From: an uncultured Christensenella sp.
GTDB taxonomy: Bacteria; Bacillota; Clostridia; Christensenellales; Borkfalkiaceae
Direction: 5' to 3'
Length of the DNA stretch: 61,061 nt
Assembly: GCA_910586035.1 (NCBI GenBank)
Contig: CAJUHT010000009.1
Span: 1 to 61,061 of the forward strand
Position 1 is the first letter of the stretch. Each line of letters begins with the position of its first letter. The notes beneath the pieces were generated by a model, which did no database searches, had not been told where the DNA came from, and saw only the letters and a program-made list of their open reading frames with translations. The translations under genes were made by a program, and so were the position numbers. This document shows positions 34,609 to 43,895 of this stretch, one piece after another.

Positions 34609-37600
34609 ATAAAAAAGTCAAATTGGCAAGAAAGATTTTAACCCCCGTTTCCAGAGCGATGATGTTCACCTTTACGCTGGCTTTCGGCGTAATTACGGTG
34701 GGAGCAACGCTGGCAAACGCCAACGAAAACGAAGTTACAAGTTTTTTGGGCGGCGGCGGAAACAACATAGTATACGTTGACGACGGCACCGTTTCCACAG
34801 CTTCCGATTTCTACAAGTCCGACTACAATTCCGTAAAGGAAGTAAGGGAAAAGGGCTTCGGGTATTCCCAGACGGTTACCGAAGAGGGCGCGGTGCTTTT
34901 GAAAAACGACAACAACGCGCTTCCTTTAAAGCCGACCGACAAGGTGAGTTTGTTTTCGGCTTCTTCTGCAAAACCCGTAATTTCAGGTTACCGCGAAGGG
35001 CAGGACAAGGCGGAAGACGCCTGGTCGTTTAAAAAGGGCTTAAACGAGGCGGGCATCGAAATAAACGACGCGCTGTACGATTGGTATGCGCAGTCGGGTT
35101 ACGGAAGAAAGTCGCTTTTTAACAGCACTTCGTTCGGCAATGCGTACGCCATAAACGAAGCCCCGTGGAGCGCGCTTCCCGAAAGCAGTAAGACTGCGGC
35201 GGGATACAACACCGCGGTGTTTGTAGTTTCCCGCGTGGGCGGCGAAGCTTCCGACGTTCAGCTTAGAGATTTGGGCGAAAAGAACTATACCACGCACGCA
35301 ACTTTCGACGGCAAAAACGGCAACTATCTGTTGCTTTCCGCGCAGGAAGAGGACGTGCTTGCCAACCTTAAAGCCGAAAAAGAAAAGGGCACGTTTGAAA
35401 AGATTGTGGTAGTTATGAACACCACCAATCAGGTTGCCTGCGACTTCGAAGATAAGTACGACGTAGACGCGTTGATTTATATGGGCTCTACGGGAAGCAA
35501 GGGCACGGCGGCGTTAGGCAATATTTTGTCGGGCAAGGTAAATCCTTCGGGCAAGCTTGCGGATACGTTCTGGAAAAATCACTACTTAAACCCCGTGCTT
35601 GCCAATTGGGGCGCGTACAGCTTTAACGCTTCCAGCGCAAACCACTATTCAGCCGTTCCTTTCGGCGGCGTAGACAGCTCCTACGGCTCGGTAGTATATC
35701 AGGAAGGCATTTACTCGGGTTACCGCTACACTGAAACGAGATACGAGGACAAGATACTCGGCGCTTCCAACGTGGGCGATTACGTATATTCCGACGTTGT
35801 GGCTTATCCCTTCGGTTATGGACTTTCCTACTCGCAATTCAGCTATTCCGATATGACTTGCGAATATAACGCCGAAACCGACGCGTTTGAAATTGCGGTA
35901 AACGTTAAGAACGTAAGCGGCGCGGACGGCAAAAACAGCGTTCAGCTTTTCCTGCAAAAACCCTACACCGAATACGACAAGCAAAAGGGCATAGAAAAGG
36001 CGGCTGTCGAGCTTGTGGACTTTGCAAAGACGCAAACGCTTTCCGAGGACGGCGACAGCGAAACGGTTAAATTCAGCGTTTCCCGCCGCGAGCTTGCAAG
36101 TTACGACAGCTACGGCGAAAGAACTTACATACTCGAAAACGGCAAATATTACTTTGCGGTGGGTACGGACGCGCACGACGCGGTAAACAACATACTTGCG
36201 GCAAAGGGCAAGAGCGGTATGACGGATATCGCGGGCAAGCCTGCAACGGGCGACGCTTCGCTTGTAAAGGCGGTTGAAATAAACGACGACAATCTGTTTA
36301 AAGCCTATTCCAAATCGGCTAACGGCACGGAAATAACCAATCAGTTCGATAACGTGGACTTGAAACTTTACGAGCACGCTTCCGAAACTGATAAAAACAT
36401 TAAATACGTTTCCCGCAACGATTGGAACGGCACCGTTAAAATGGGCTTTACGGCGGACGGCACGCATCTTCCCAACAACTACTACAAAGTTACGATGACC
36501 GAAGCTATGAAGGGTGAAATGACCCAGCGCGTGGAAGGGGTCGAGGGCGACCTGCCTACAATGGGCTCTTCGGCTACGGCTTGGCAGTTGTTCGATTTGA
36601 TGAAGGACGAGGAGGGCAACCCCATTCCTTACGACGACCCCAAGTGGGACGAACTTCTTAATCAGCTTACCTATCAGGATATGGCAAACCTGCTGTTGAA
36701 CGGCTACGGCTTTACGGCGGCTATGACCAACATTTCCAAACCCCGCACCTACGACCAGGACAGCGACCTCGGCGTAATCGGCAGGTATTCTTCCGACGCT
36801 CACGGTCTTGCAAGCAAACTTGCCGACCCCGACAAGGACAAGCACCCCGCGGCTTATGCGGACAACGGCATCGTTGCCGCAACCCGCAACAAGCAGTTGC
36901 TTTTGGAATACGGCAAGCAGTGGGGCGAAGATTGCCTCTGGTCGGGCTACGTAGGACTTTACGGCACGGGCGCAAATATTCACCGCTCGCCCTATAACGG
37001 ACGTACTTACGGCTATTACAGCGAGGACCCCGTGCTTATGGGCAAGTGCGTTGCGCAAATCAATATGGGAATGGAGGAGAAAGGCTCGTTTATGTTGTTG
37101 AAGCACTGCGTGCTCAACGAACAGGAGGCGGGGCGTATAGGCTCTTCCAGCTGGGCAAGCGAACAGACGATTAGGGAAGTTTATTTAAAGCCTTTCCAGA
37201 TTGCGATAGAAGAGGGCGGCGTGCAGGGCGTTATGACCTCGCTCAACCGTTTAGGTCCCGTATCGGCGCCTCACCATCCCTTTATAAACAACGTGCTTCG
37301 CGGCGAATTCGGTATGGTCGGCTACTGCGTAACCGACAGCTGGTTCCCCGAAAATAACGGTAACCCTCATATGAATCTTCCAAGCTGTCTTGTGGCGGGC
37401 AACGACCTTCCTTTGGGCACTGCAAGCGAGCTGAAAGATAACGAAAGTAAATACAACACCCGCGCCTATGCCAACGTTGTCTGGGCAATGCGCAACGCAA
37501 CACACAACATACTCTACTCGGTAGTCCACTCCAACGCAATGAACGGTTTAAGCGCAAACACCCGCGTAATAACCTTCCAGCCCGAATGGCAGTACTATCT

Positions 37601-37760
37601 CGAAAGAGTAATACCAGTAATAACCGCGCTGTTTGCAATAAGCATAGTGTTCTGGGTAGGTATGGAAGTTTGGGGATATTTCGGAAACGGCAAAATGAAA
37701 AAGGTTGAAGAAACAGCCGAAGCCGAGGAAGAGAAACGACCCGACAAAACTGACGAATAA
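34605..37760 (+). CDS. Domain-permuted GH3 glycosidase, anchored in the membrane at both ends
   Basis: A 1051-residue GH3 enzyme in which the alpha/beta sandwich comes first (~85-320, with EEGAVLLKNDNNALPL), then the FnIII-like domain (~390-530, YPFGYGLSYSQFSYSD), and the TIM barrel last (~690-960), with the nucleophile D911 in YCVTDSW. The same reversed order is known in GH3 enzymes of Ruminococcus albus and Butyrivibrio fibrisolvens. An N-terminal span (~18-40) and a C-terminal span (~1007-1030) bracket the enzyme and should hold it outside the membrane. The start is GTG at 34605. The tail ends in Glu/Lys-rich residues inside the cell. Confidence 0.9.
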   Translation: MNKKVKLARKILTPVSRAMMFTFTLAFGVITVGATLANANENEVTSFLGGGGNNIVYVDDGTVSTASDFYKSDYNSVKEVREKGFGYSQTVTEEGAVLLKNDNNALPLKPTDKVSLFSASSAKPVISGYREGQDKAEDAWSFKKGLNEAGIEINDALYDWYAQSGYGRKSLFNSTSFGNAYAINEAPWSALPESSKTAAGYNTAVFVVSRVGGEASDVQLRDLGEKNYTTHATFDGKNGNYLLLSAQEEDVLANLKAEKEKGTFEKIVVVMNTTNQVACDFEDKYDVDALIYMGSTGSKGTAALGNILSGKVNPSGKLADTFWKNHYLNPVLANWGAYSFNASSANHYSAVPFGGVDSSYGSVVYQEGIYSGYRYTETRYEDKILGASNVGDYVYSDVVAYPFGYGLSYSQFSYSDMTCEYNAETDAFEIAVNVKNVSGADGKNSVQLFLQKPYTEYDKQKGIEKAAVELVDFAKTQTLSEDGDSETVKFSVSRRELASYDSYGERTYILENGKYYFAVGTDAHDAVNNILAAKGKSGMTDIAGKPATGDASLVKAVEINDDNLFKAYSKSANGTEITNQFDNVDLKLYEHASETDKNIKYVSRNDWNGTVKMGFTADGTHLPNNYYKVTMTEAMKGEMTQRVEGVEGDLPTMGSSATAWQLFDLMKDEEGNPIPYDDPKWDELLNQLTYQDMANLLLNGYGFTAAMTNISKPRTYDQDSDLGVIGRYSSDAHGLASKLADPDKDKHPAAYADNGIVAATRNKQLLLEYGKQWGEDCLWSGYVGLYGTGANIHRSPYNGRTYGYYSEDPVLMGKCVAQINMGMEEKGSFMLLKHCVLNEQEAGRIGSSSWASEQTIREVYLKPFQIAIEEGGVQGVMTSLNRLGPVSAPHHPFINNVLRGEFGMVGYCVTDSWFPENNGNPHMNLPSCLVAGNDLPLGTASELKDNESKYNTRAYANVVWAMRNATHNILYSVVHSNAMNGLSANTRVITFQPEWQYYLERVIPVITALFAISIVFWVGMEVWGYFGNGKMKKVEETAEAEEEKRPDKTDE

Positions 37761-37811
37761 TAAAAATTTCATAAAAACAAAAATTAAAAATACTTGGAGG
37801 ATAATGATTTT

Positions 37812-39401
37812 ATGAAAAAGTTGAACAAGGTTTTAGCAATTCTTTGCACAAGTGCGGTTGCCGTAAGCGTTGGCGCGTTTGCAGGCTGTACTAAACCCGA
37901 CGACGGCGGCACCCACACGCATAGCTATAATTATACGAAAGTAGACGATACAAATCATAAAGGCGAATGCAATGTGGACGGTTGCGACGCTCCCGAAATT
38001 ACCGAAGCGCACAATTGGGGTACGGACAATAAGTGCGAAAAGTGCGACGCGGTTAAACCTACTCCCGTAACGGTAACTAAGGTTGAAATAAGCGGCAAAA
38101 CGGAAGCGAAGGTTGGCGAAGAAGTTCAGCTTACCGCAACCGTAACGGGCACGGGCAACCCCGCAAAAACGGTTACCTGGACTAAGGTTTCCGGCGAGGG
38201 CGCGGTTTCTGCCGACGGCAAGGTAACGGCTACCGCGGCTGGCGAAGTTAAGGTAAAGGCTACTTCTACGGTTGACACTACAAAGTCGGCGGAGCACACC
38301 GTAACCTTTGCGGCGGCGGAAGTATCCCTCACGCTTGCAGACAGCTATGTGTGCGTGGACGACAGCGGCGAAACCACGGCGGAAGTTACGGTAAACTACG
38401 ACGGCGAGGGCACGGTTACCGCAACCTCTAAAAACGCCGAAGTGGCAACCGCGGCATATGCCGAGGGCAAAATAACAGTAACAGCTGTAAAGACGGGCAA
38501 GGCGGTAATAGAAGTTACCGACGGCGAAAAGACGGCGGAGCTGACCGTTGAAGTTGCAACCGCAGGTTTAACGTACGAAACGCTGAGCGCGGAAGACGCG
38601 GAAGGCAACGCATACGAATACGTACAGGTTTCCGACGGCGACGGCAGAACTTCTACCGACGTTTATATCCCCGGCTACCGCTACTCCGAAGAAGCTAACG
38701 AGGGCGAGGGCGCATACCTTCCCGTAATGCACATTAAGGGCGCAAACACGTCGGACGAAACTATTTTCGAGGCAAACGGCGGGGCTTTCCAAGCTTCAAA
38801 TATAGTAAGTATCTATACGGGAGATAACGTTTCGAGAATAGGTGGCAGAGCATTTTCTAAGTGTTCAGCTCTTACAAAAGTTACTTGCGGACCTGCTCTT
38901 AATTATATTATGGGATATGCATTTGACAGTAGCCCTGTTTTAGAGGAAGTAGATATTTCTGGCGTAACTTCGTTAAATAAAATCGGTCGTGTTGCATTTA
39001 GTGGTTGTACGGCGTTGAAAGAATTTACTATTCCTAAAACTTGTGAAGGAGTTGGCGATGCGGCTTTTAAAGCTTGCACTTCGCTTAAAAAAGTTAGGAT
39101 ATTGAGTACAAAATTAACTAAGTTATGGGGTGAAACATTCCTTAACGCCGGACTTGATGAAATATGGATTTCTAAATCCGTAGTAGATATTGCAAAAGAT
39201 GCTTTTGGTTCATTTTCATCAGGTGCTGATATTACAATAAAAGTAATTTATAACGGAACGCAAGAAGAGTATGACGCAATAACATATACCAATAGTAGCT
39301 TTGATTTCAGTAATGCGTTGAAGCCCTCTGCAAACAGTGGTTGCACACTTGTTGTTGGTGCGGATTTTGACGCTCTTCTCGAAGCTGAAAAAGGCGAATA
39401 A
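37812..39401 (+). CDS. Surface lipoprotein with Ig-like and leucine-rich (BspA-type) domains
   Basis: A 529-residue protein; ATG 37812 lies 11 bases after GGAGG. Lipobox AFAGC gives C27 as lipid site. Residues ~30-85 hold a His/Cys-rich stretch with CxxC pairs (NKCEKCDA). Two Big_2-type Ig-like domains follow (~88-170, ~175-255), then LRR_5 repeats of BspA type (~325-490; IGGRAFSKCSALTKV and IGRVAFSGCTALKEF). The signal, cysteine and Ig parts use host-like GC-rich codons; from about base 38790 the LRR part turns AT-rich, in frame. It likely contacts glycans or host surfaces; proof is lacking. Confidence 0.8.
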   Translation: MKKLNKVLAILCTSAVAVSVGAFAGCTKPDDGGTHTHSYNYTKVDDTNHKGECNVDGCDAPEITEAHNWGTDNKCEKCDAVKPTPVTVTKVEISGKTEAKVGEEVQLTATVTGTGNPAKTVTWTKVSGEGAVSADGKVTATAAGEVKVKATSTVDTTKSAEHTVTFAAAEVSLTLADSYVCVDDSGETTAEVTVNYDGEGTVTATSKNAEVATAAYAEGKITVTAVKTGKAVIEVTDGEKTAELTVEVATAGLTYETLSAEDAEGNAYEYVQVSDGDGRTSTDVYIPGYRYSEEANEGEGAYLPVMHIKGANTSDETIFEANGGAFQASNIVSIYTGDNVSRIGGRAFSKCSALTKVTCGPALNYIMGYAFDSSPVLEEVDISGVTSLNKIGRVAFSGCTALKEFTIPKTCEGVGDAAFKACTSLKKVRILSTKLTKLWGETFLNAGLDEIWISKSVVDIAKDAFGSFSSGADITIKVIYNGTQEEYDAITYTNSSFDFSNALKPSANSGCTLVVGADFDALLEAEKGE

Positions 39402-39567
39402 TATATAAACTAAGCAAGATTATTCATTCATTTTTTCCCTCTGGTAAGACAGGCAGTCGAGTAATCGGCTGTCTGTCTTCTGCCAAGGAGCCAAGGCGCA
39501 AAAATTAGCTTGGTTAAGGCATATATGCGCCCCAATCGGCTTAAATTAAATCCCTGTGGAGGGTTTT

Positions 39568-41295
39568 ATGTCAAAAAACAAGACGGGTATATTCGAAAAG
39601 CCCTTTCTTTCAACTAAAATAAAATCGGCTAACGTAAAGTTTCCCGAAATGCTGTTCGGCTACTTTTTGGGTCCGTTCGGCGCGCTGCTTGCAAGCGGCA
39701 TCTTTGCCAACTTCTTAAACAGATATTGGACGGACGTGCTTTTTGCCGACCAAAAACTTGCGGACGGCTCTCTGCCTGCAAACATTACAACCTTTTTAAC
39801 CCTGTTGCCTTTACTTTCGGCAATACTCATTGTGGCGGGCAATCTGGTTGTAGGGCAACTTATCGAGCGGACTAAGACAAGGGCGGGCAAGGCGCGCCCC
39901 TGGCTGTTGTTGTCCTCGGCGCTTTTGGCGGTTTCGTGCATATTTATGTTCGTCGTGCCCAGCGCAAACCCCGTGGCGAAAATGGCGCTAACGGCAATTT
40001 CTTACAACGTGTACTATTCGGTGGCGTATCCGATGTATAATACGTCTAACAGCACCCTCGTGCCCGTATCCACGCGCAACGGCAACCAGCGCGGACTGCT
40101 TGCCTCGTTTACCAACTTTGCCAATCTCGGCGTAATGGGCGCGGGCGGAATGGTGTTCCCTATGGTGGTGGGCTGGTTCCTCGGCGGCTGGGATAAACCC
40201 AATCAAACGGCGTGGATGGTGGCGTTTCTTGCCATAGGCTTAATAACCTTCCTCGTAACCGTTCTGCAATTCTATTTCACGCGCGAGCGCGTTACGGAAG
40301 AGAGCTTTAATTCCCCCGCGTCGGCGGAGAGCAAGGTGTCGGTTAAAAAGCAGTTAAAGGCGGTTGCAAGCCAGCCTTTCTGGTGGATAATAATAATCTT
40401 TTATCTGCTCTTCCAATTCAGCGGAGCGTTTAAAAATCTGTCCATAACCTATTTCTGCTCGCAACAGTTCGGCTCTTCGGCAATAGGCGGCGACCTTGCC
40501 AACACCGTAATAAACGTTTGCGGCGCGATACCTATGGCGATTGCTATGGCGTTTATATGGCCGCTTTCGGTCAAGTTCGGCAAGCGCATAGTAGTGCTTA
40601 TAGGGCTTGTTGTCGGCGTTGCGGGCGGCGTGCTCGCTGGTGTGTTTGCAAATAACTTCTATATAGTCGCGGTCGGCGTTGCGTTAAAGAGCTTCGGCTC
40701 CGCGCCCGCCTGCTATATGATACTTGCAATGATAGCCGACGTTTTGGACCACGTTGAAGCCAAGCACGGATACCGTTGCGACGGCTTTACTATGTCGATA
40801 TACAGCTCCATTATGGCGGCGGCAACGCCCGTTGCGACGGGTGTGTTCAACGCTATTTCTGGCGGCGGCGTAAACGCGGCGGCGGTTACCGTAAGCTACA
40901 TCTGGATAGAAACGGCGGCGTACGGAATATGCGCGTTGCTGTTGGTATTCTTCTCGGTTGAAAAATTCTTGAAAGACGACAGGCGCGTCGTCCTCGAAAG
41001 GCAGAAAGCGGAAGCCGAAGCGGCGGGCTTGGAATGGCTCCCCCCCGAAGAGCGTTTACGCTTGGAGCAGGAGCAAGCCGACAGAGAGGCGGACGAAGCG
41101 CGAAAGGCGGAATTGAAGTCGAGGTGCGACAAAAAGGGCTTGAACTTCGAGGAGGAGGAAGCCAAATATCAGGCTAAGCTCGCTGAAAAGGCGGCAAAAA
41201 AAGCGGCAAAGAAAAAGGGCAAAGAGGAGCGCCCCGCAACCGACGGCGGCGCGGAAGCCGAGGTTGTTGCCGAAGCGGCGGAAAAACGGATTTAA
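39568..41295 (+). CDS. GPH-family sugar:cation symporter (MelB-like)
   Basis: A 575-residue membrane transporter; ATG 39568 follows GGAGGG. It has about 12 spans (~40-470) and the GPH-family loop RTKTRAGKARPWLL (~98-111). Members import di- and oligosaccharides or glycosides with Na+ or H+. The C-terminal ~100 residues form a long charged coiled-coil tail (Glu/Lys/Ala-rich), frequent in clostridial members. With two GH3 enzymes and lipoproteins nearby it probably takes up the products of the surface enzyme. Confidence 0.88.
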   Translation: MSKNKTGIFEKPFLSTKIKSANVKFPEMLFGYFLGPFGALLASGIFANFLNRYWTDVLFADQKLADGSLPANITTFLTLLPLLSAILIVAGNLVVGQLIERTKTRAGKARPWLLLSSALLAVSCIFMFVVPSANPVAKMALTAISYNVYYSVAYPMYNTSNSTLVPVSTRNGNQRGLLASFTNFANLGVMGAGGMVFPMVVGWFLGGWDKPNQTAWMVAFLAIGLITFLVTVLQFYFTRERVTEESFNSPASAESKVSVKKQLKAVASQPFWWIIIIFYLLFQFSGAFKNLSITYFCSQQFGSSAIGGDLANTVINVCGAIPMAIAMAFIWPLSVKFGKRIVVLIGLVVGVAGGVLAGVFANNFYIVAVGVALKSFGSAPACYMILAMIADVLDHVEAKHGYRCDGFTMSIYSSIMAAATPVATGVFNAISGGGVNAAAVTVSYIWIETAAYGICALLLVFFSVEKFLKDDRRVVLERQKAEAEAAGLEWLPPEERLRLEQEQADREADEARKAELKSRCDKKGLNFEEEEAKYQAKLAEKAAKKAAKKKGKEERPATDGGAEAEVVAEAAEKRI

Positions 41296-41330
41296 ACGGG
41301 CTAAATTGAAATACGGTGGGTGCAGGACAT

Positions 41331-42359
41331 ATGAAACTTATTACGTTTGCGGTACCGAGTTATAATTCGCAAGACTATCTCAACAAGTGCGTAGACAGCC
41401 TTTTAATGGGCGGTGAGGACGTGGAAATAATAATCGTTGACGACGGCTCTACCGACGGCACGGCGGCGCTTGCCGACGCGTACGAGGCGGCTTATCCCGC
41501 GATTGTGCGCGCAGTACACAAGCCCAACGGCGGGCACGGCTCTGGCGTAAACAAGGGCTTGGAGCTTGCTACGGGGCTGTACTACAAGGTGGTGGATTCC
41601 GACGATTGGCTGGACGTGGACGCGCTTAAAACGCTTTTATCAACGTTGAAAAGGCACGTGGCGGAGGGCGAAACCGCCGACTTGTACGTTACCAATTTCG
41701 TCTACGAAAGAGTTGCCGACAAAAGCCGTTACGTAAGCAGATACACCGGCACGTTGCCCGTAAACAGGTTTTTCGGGTGGGAGGAAACAAAGCCTCTGCG
41801 GCTGTGGAAGATGTATCTGATGCACGCGTTGATATACCGCACGGAGATGCTGAGGGCTACGGGCTTAAAGCTTCCCGAGCATACCTTTTACGTGGACAAT
41901 ATATTTGCCTATACGCCCTTGCCGTACGTTAAAAAGCTGTTTTATTTAAATATCGACTTATACCGCTACTATATAGGCAGAAGCGACCAGTCGGTAACGG
42001 TTGACAACGTGGTAAAGCGGTTTGACCAGCAAATAAACATAACGCGCATAATGTTGCGGGAATACGGTTATAACCGTATAGAAAGTATGTGTAAGCCGCT
42101 CCGCAGACAAATGTATCACTGCCTGCACGTTATGCTTATGAACACGTATTTTTTTACTACGGCAAAGGACGAACCTCTCCGCAGACAGCTGTTCGCGCTT
42201 ATGTGGAACGAACTTAAAATTAACGATAAAAAACTATACAGAAGATTAAAGAGAATGCCGCTGGTGTGGATTCTCGACAGGCTGTGCTGGAAGGTCAAGG
42301 GCAGGGTTACAACAACATCCTACCGCTTTCTGTGCAAGCACGTAAAGTTGGGTGCATAG
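41331..42359 (+). CDS. Family 2 glycosyltransferase
   Basis: A 342-residue GT2 enzyme (ATG 41331, GCAGGA upstream) with TFAVPSYNSQDYL (~4-16), the nucleotide-binding DDGSTDGT (~39-46), GGHGSGVNKGLELA and the DxD-type motif VDSDDWLD (~88-95). It transfers a sugar from a nucleotide donor to an acceptor, here likely a cell-surface glycan. One base separates it from the UDP-galactopyranose mutase gene, so galactofuranose transfer is a fair guess. No membrane span is evident. Confidence 0.88.
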   Translation: MKLITFAVPSYNSQDYLNKCVDSLLMGGEDVEIIIVDDGSTDGTAALADAYEAAYPAIVRAVHKPNGGHGSGVNKGLELATGLYYKVVDSDDWLDVDALKTLLSTLKRHVAEGETADLYVTNFVYERVADKSRYVSRYTGTLPVNRFFGWEETKPLRLWKMYLMHALIYRTEMLRATGLKLPEHTFYVDNIFAYTPLPYVKKLFYLNIDLYRYYIGRSDQSVTVDNVVKRFDQQINITRIMLREYGYNRIESMCKPLRRQMYHCLHVMLMNTYFFTTAKDEPLRRQLFALMWNELKINDKKLYRRLKRMPLVWILDRLCWKVKGRVTTTSYRFLCKHVKLGA

Positions 42360-42360
42360 T

Positions 42361-43455
42361 ATGAAATACGATTTTTTGATTGTCGGGGCGGGGCTGTTCG
42401 GCGCGGTGTTCGCGCGGCAGATGAAAGATTGCGGCAAAAAGTGCCTTGTAATAGAAAAGAGAGGGCACGTGGGCGGCAACTGTTATACGCGCGACGAGGG
42501 CGGCATAACCGTTCACGAATACGGCGCGCATATCTTTCACACTTCGGATAAAAGAGTGTGGGAGTACGTAAACGCGTTTGCGGAATTTCAGCCGTTTATA
42601 AACTGTCCGCTTGCCAATTACAGGGGTAAGCTCTATCACCTGCCGTTCAATATGAACACCTTTTACGCGCTTTGGGGGGTGAACACCCCGCAGAAAGCAA
42701 AGGACAAAATCGCCGCTCAGATAGAGCCGTGCGCCCAGCCTAAAAACGTGCGGGAGCAAGCTCTTTCGCTTGTCGGCAGAGATATTTACAAGACGCTTAT
42801 AGAGGGCTACACCGAAAAGCAGTGGGGCAGAAGCGCGGATAAGCTACCCGCGGAAATTATAAAGCGTTTGCCGTTGCGGTTTACGTTCGACAACAATTAC
42901 TTTGACGATTTGTATCAGGGCATACCCGTCGGCGGATATACTGCGCTTATACAAAACCTGCTTGACGGAACGGAGGTCTGCACGGATACCGACTACCTCG
43001 AAAACAGGGAGAAGTACGACGCGCTTGCGGACAGGGTTGTGTATACGGGCGCGCTCGACGAATTTTTCGGTTACTGTAAAGGCTATCTCGAATACCGTTC
43101 TCTGCGGTTTGAAACCCAGCGTTTGGAGGAGGAAAATTTTCAGGGCAACGCGGTTGTAAATTACACGGAAAGGAGCGTAAGTTACACGCGCATAATCGAG
43201 CACAAGCATTTTCAGCCTTCGCTATGCGTGCCGCACACCGTCATTACGCGCGAATATCCCGCGGCTTGGGAGGCGGGCAAGGAAAGGTTTTACCCCGTAA
43301 ACGACGCGGCTAATACCGTGCGCTACGCCGAATACAGGCGGCTTGCCGAAGGGCAGAGCAAGGTTATTTTCGGCGGCAGGCTGGGATTGTACCGCTATCT
43401 GGATATGGACGACGTAGTTGCCGAAGCTTTGAATTTGGCTGAAAAATTAAAATAG
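42361..43455 (+). CDS. glf: UDP-galactopyranose mutase
   Basis: A 364-residue FAD enzyme that interconverts UDP-galactopyranose and UDP-galactofuranose. The dinucleotide-binding motif is VGAGLFGAVFA (~8-18), followed by EKRGHVGGNCYT, GAHIFHT (~56-62) and YTEKQWG (~146-152). Start ATG 42361 directly follows the stop of the glycosyltransferase. The pair suggests galactofuranose-containing surface glycan. Confidence 0.94.
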   Translation: MKYDFLIVGAGLFGAVFARQMKDCGKKCLVIEKRGHVGGNCYTRDEGGITVHEYGAHIFHTSDKRVWEYVNAFAEFQPFINCPLANYRGKLYHLPFNMNTFYALWGVNTPQKAKDKIAAQIEPCAQPKNVREQALSLVGRDIYKTLIEGYTEKQWGRSADKLPAEIIKRLPLRFTFDNNYFDDLYQGIPVGGYTALIQNLLDGTEVCTDTDYLENREKYDALADRVVYTGALDEFFGYCKGYLEYRSLRFETQRLEEENFQGNAVVNYTERSVSYTRIIEHKHFQPSLCVPHTVITREYPAAWEAGKERFYPVNDAANTVRYAEYRRLAEGQSKVIFGGRLGLYRYLDMDDVVAEALNLAEKLK

Positions 43456-43472
43456 AATTTTGAAATGCGGCG

Positions 43473-43511
43473 CCGCGCGGCAACTTTATAAAGTTGCCGC
43501 GCGGGTTTTTT
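43473..43511 (+). terminator. Terminator of the GT2/glf operon
   Basis: A 16-bp perfect inverted repeat (43473-43488 with 43489-43504) followed by seven T. Confidence 0.9.
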
Positions 43512-43614
43512 GTCGTTTTTATGAAAAAGTCGCAAAAAGTTGGGGATTTTTGCGGAAAAATATATAGTATAATAATATTACAAATAAGCCTTGGCAAGGC
43601 AGAGAGAGAATTTA

Positions 43615-43830
43615 ATGAAAAAACTTAATGCAAACGATACCCTTGTTTACCTTACCGAATTGCTTCTTACAAATCTAAACGATTTAAAAGAGTGCAAAAG
43701 TTCGGACGCGGAACAGTTCGGCTACGGTTCGAAAACCGCCTACACCGAATGTCTTGAAGTGGTTCAGCGGTGGGAGCGCGCGGCGGAAAATCGCCTCGAC
43801 TTCGAAATAGGGGAAAAGTTTCCGCTTTAA
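43615..43830 (+). CDS. Small conserved protein of unknown function
   Basis: A 71-residue soluble, helical protein starting at ATG 43615, about 42 bases after a TATAAT box at 43568-43573. It contains YLTELLLTNLNDLKEC and YGSKTAYTECLEVVQRWE. I do not know its function. It stands alone, facing the tpiA gene, and has host-like codon use. Confidence 0.6.
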   Translation: MKKLNANDTLVYLTELLLTNLNDLKECKSSDAEQFGYGSKTAYTECLEVVQRWERAAENRLDFEIGEKFPL

Positions 43831-43843
43831 TTTTTCATTGCGC

Positions 43844-43878
43844 AAAAAAGCGGCGCGAAAGGTAAATTCCGCGCCGCT
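43844..43878 (-). terminator. Terminator of tpiA
   Basis: Stem AGCGGCGCG / CGCGCCGCT (43849-43857 with 43870-43878) followed on the minus strand by six T (43844-43849). Confidence 0.8.
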
Positions 43879-43895
43879 GTAAAAGCCGATAAAAA

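Noticed and set aside
35649..37106. Long antisense open frames, e.g. 485 codons opposite the GH3 gene, 393 codons opposite ppdK (20021-21202) and 370 codons opposite pgk (44826-45938).
   Set aside because: They mirror genes with clear families, have no ribosome binding site or recognisable domain, and arise from the GC-biased codon pattern of the sense strand.
43540..43573. TTGGGG and TATAAT as a full promoter of the small gene at 43615.
   Set aside because: The spacer would be 22 bases; only the -10 box is convincing.
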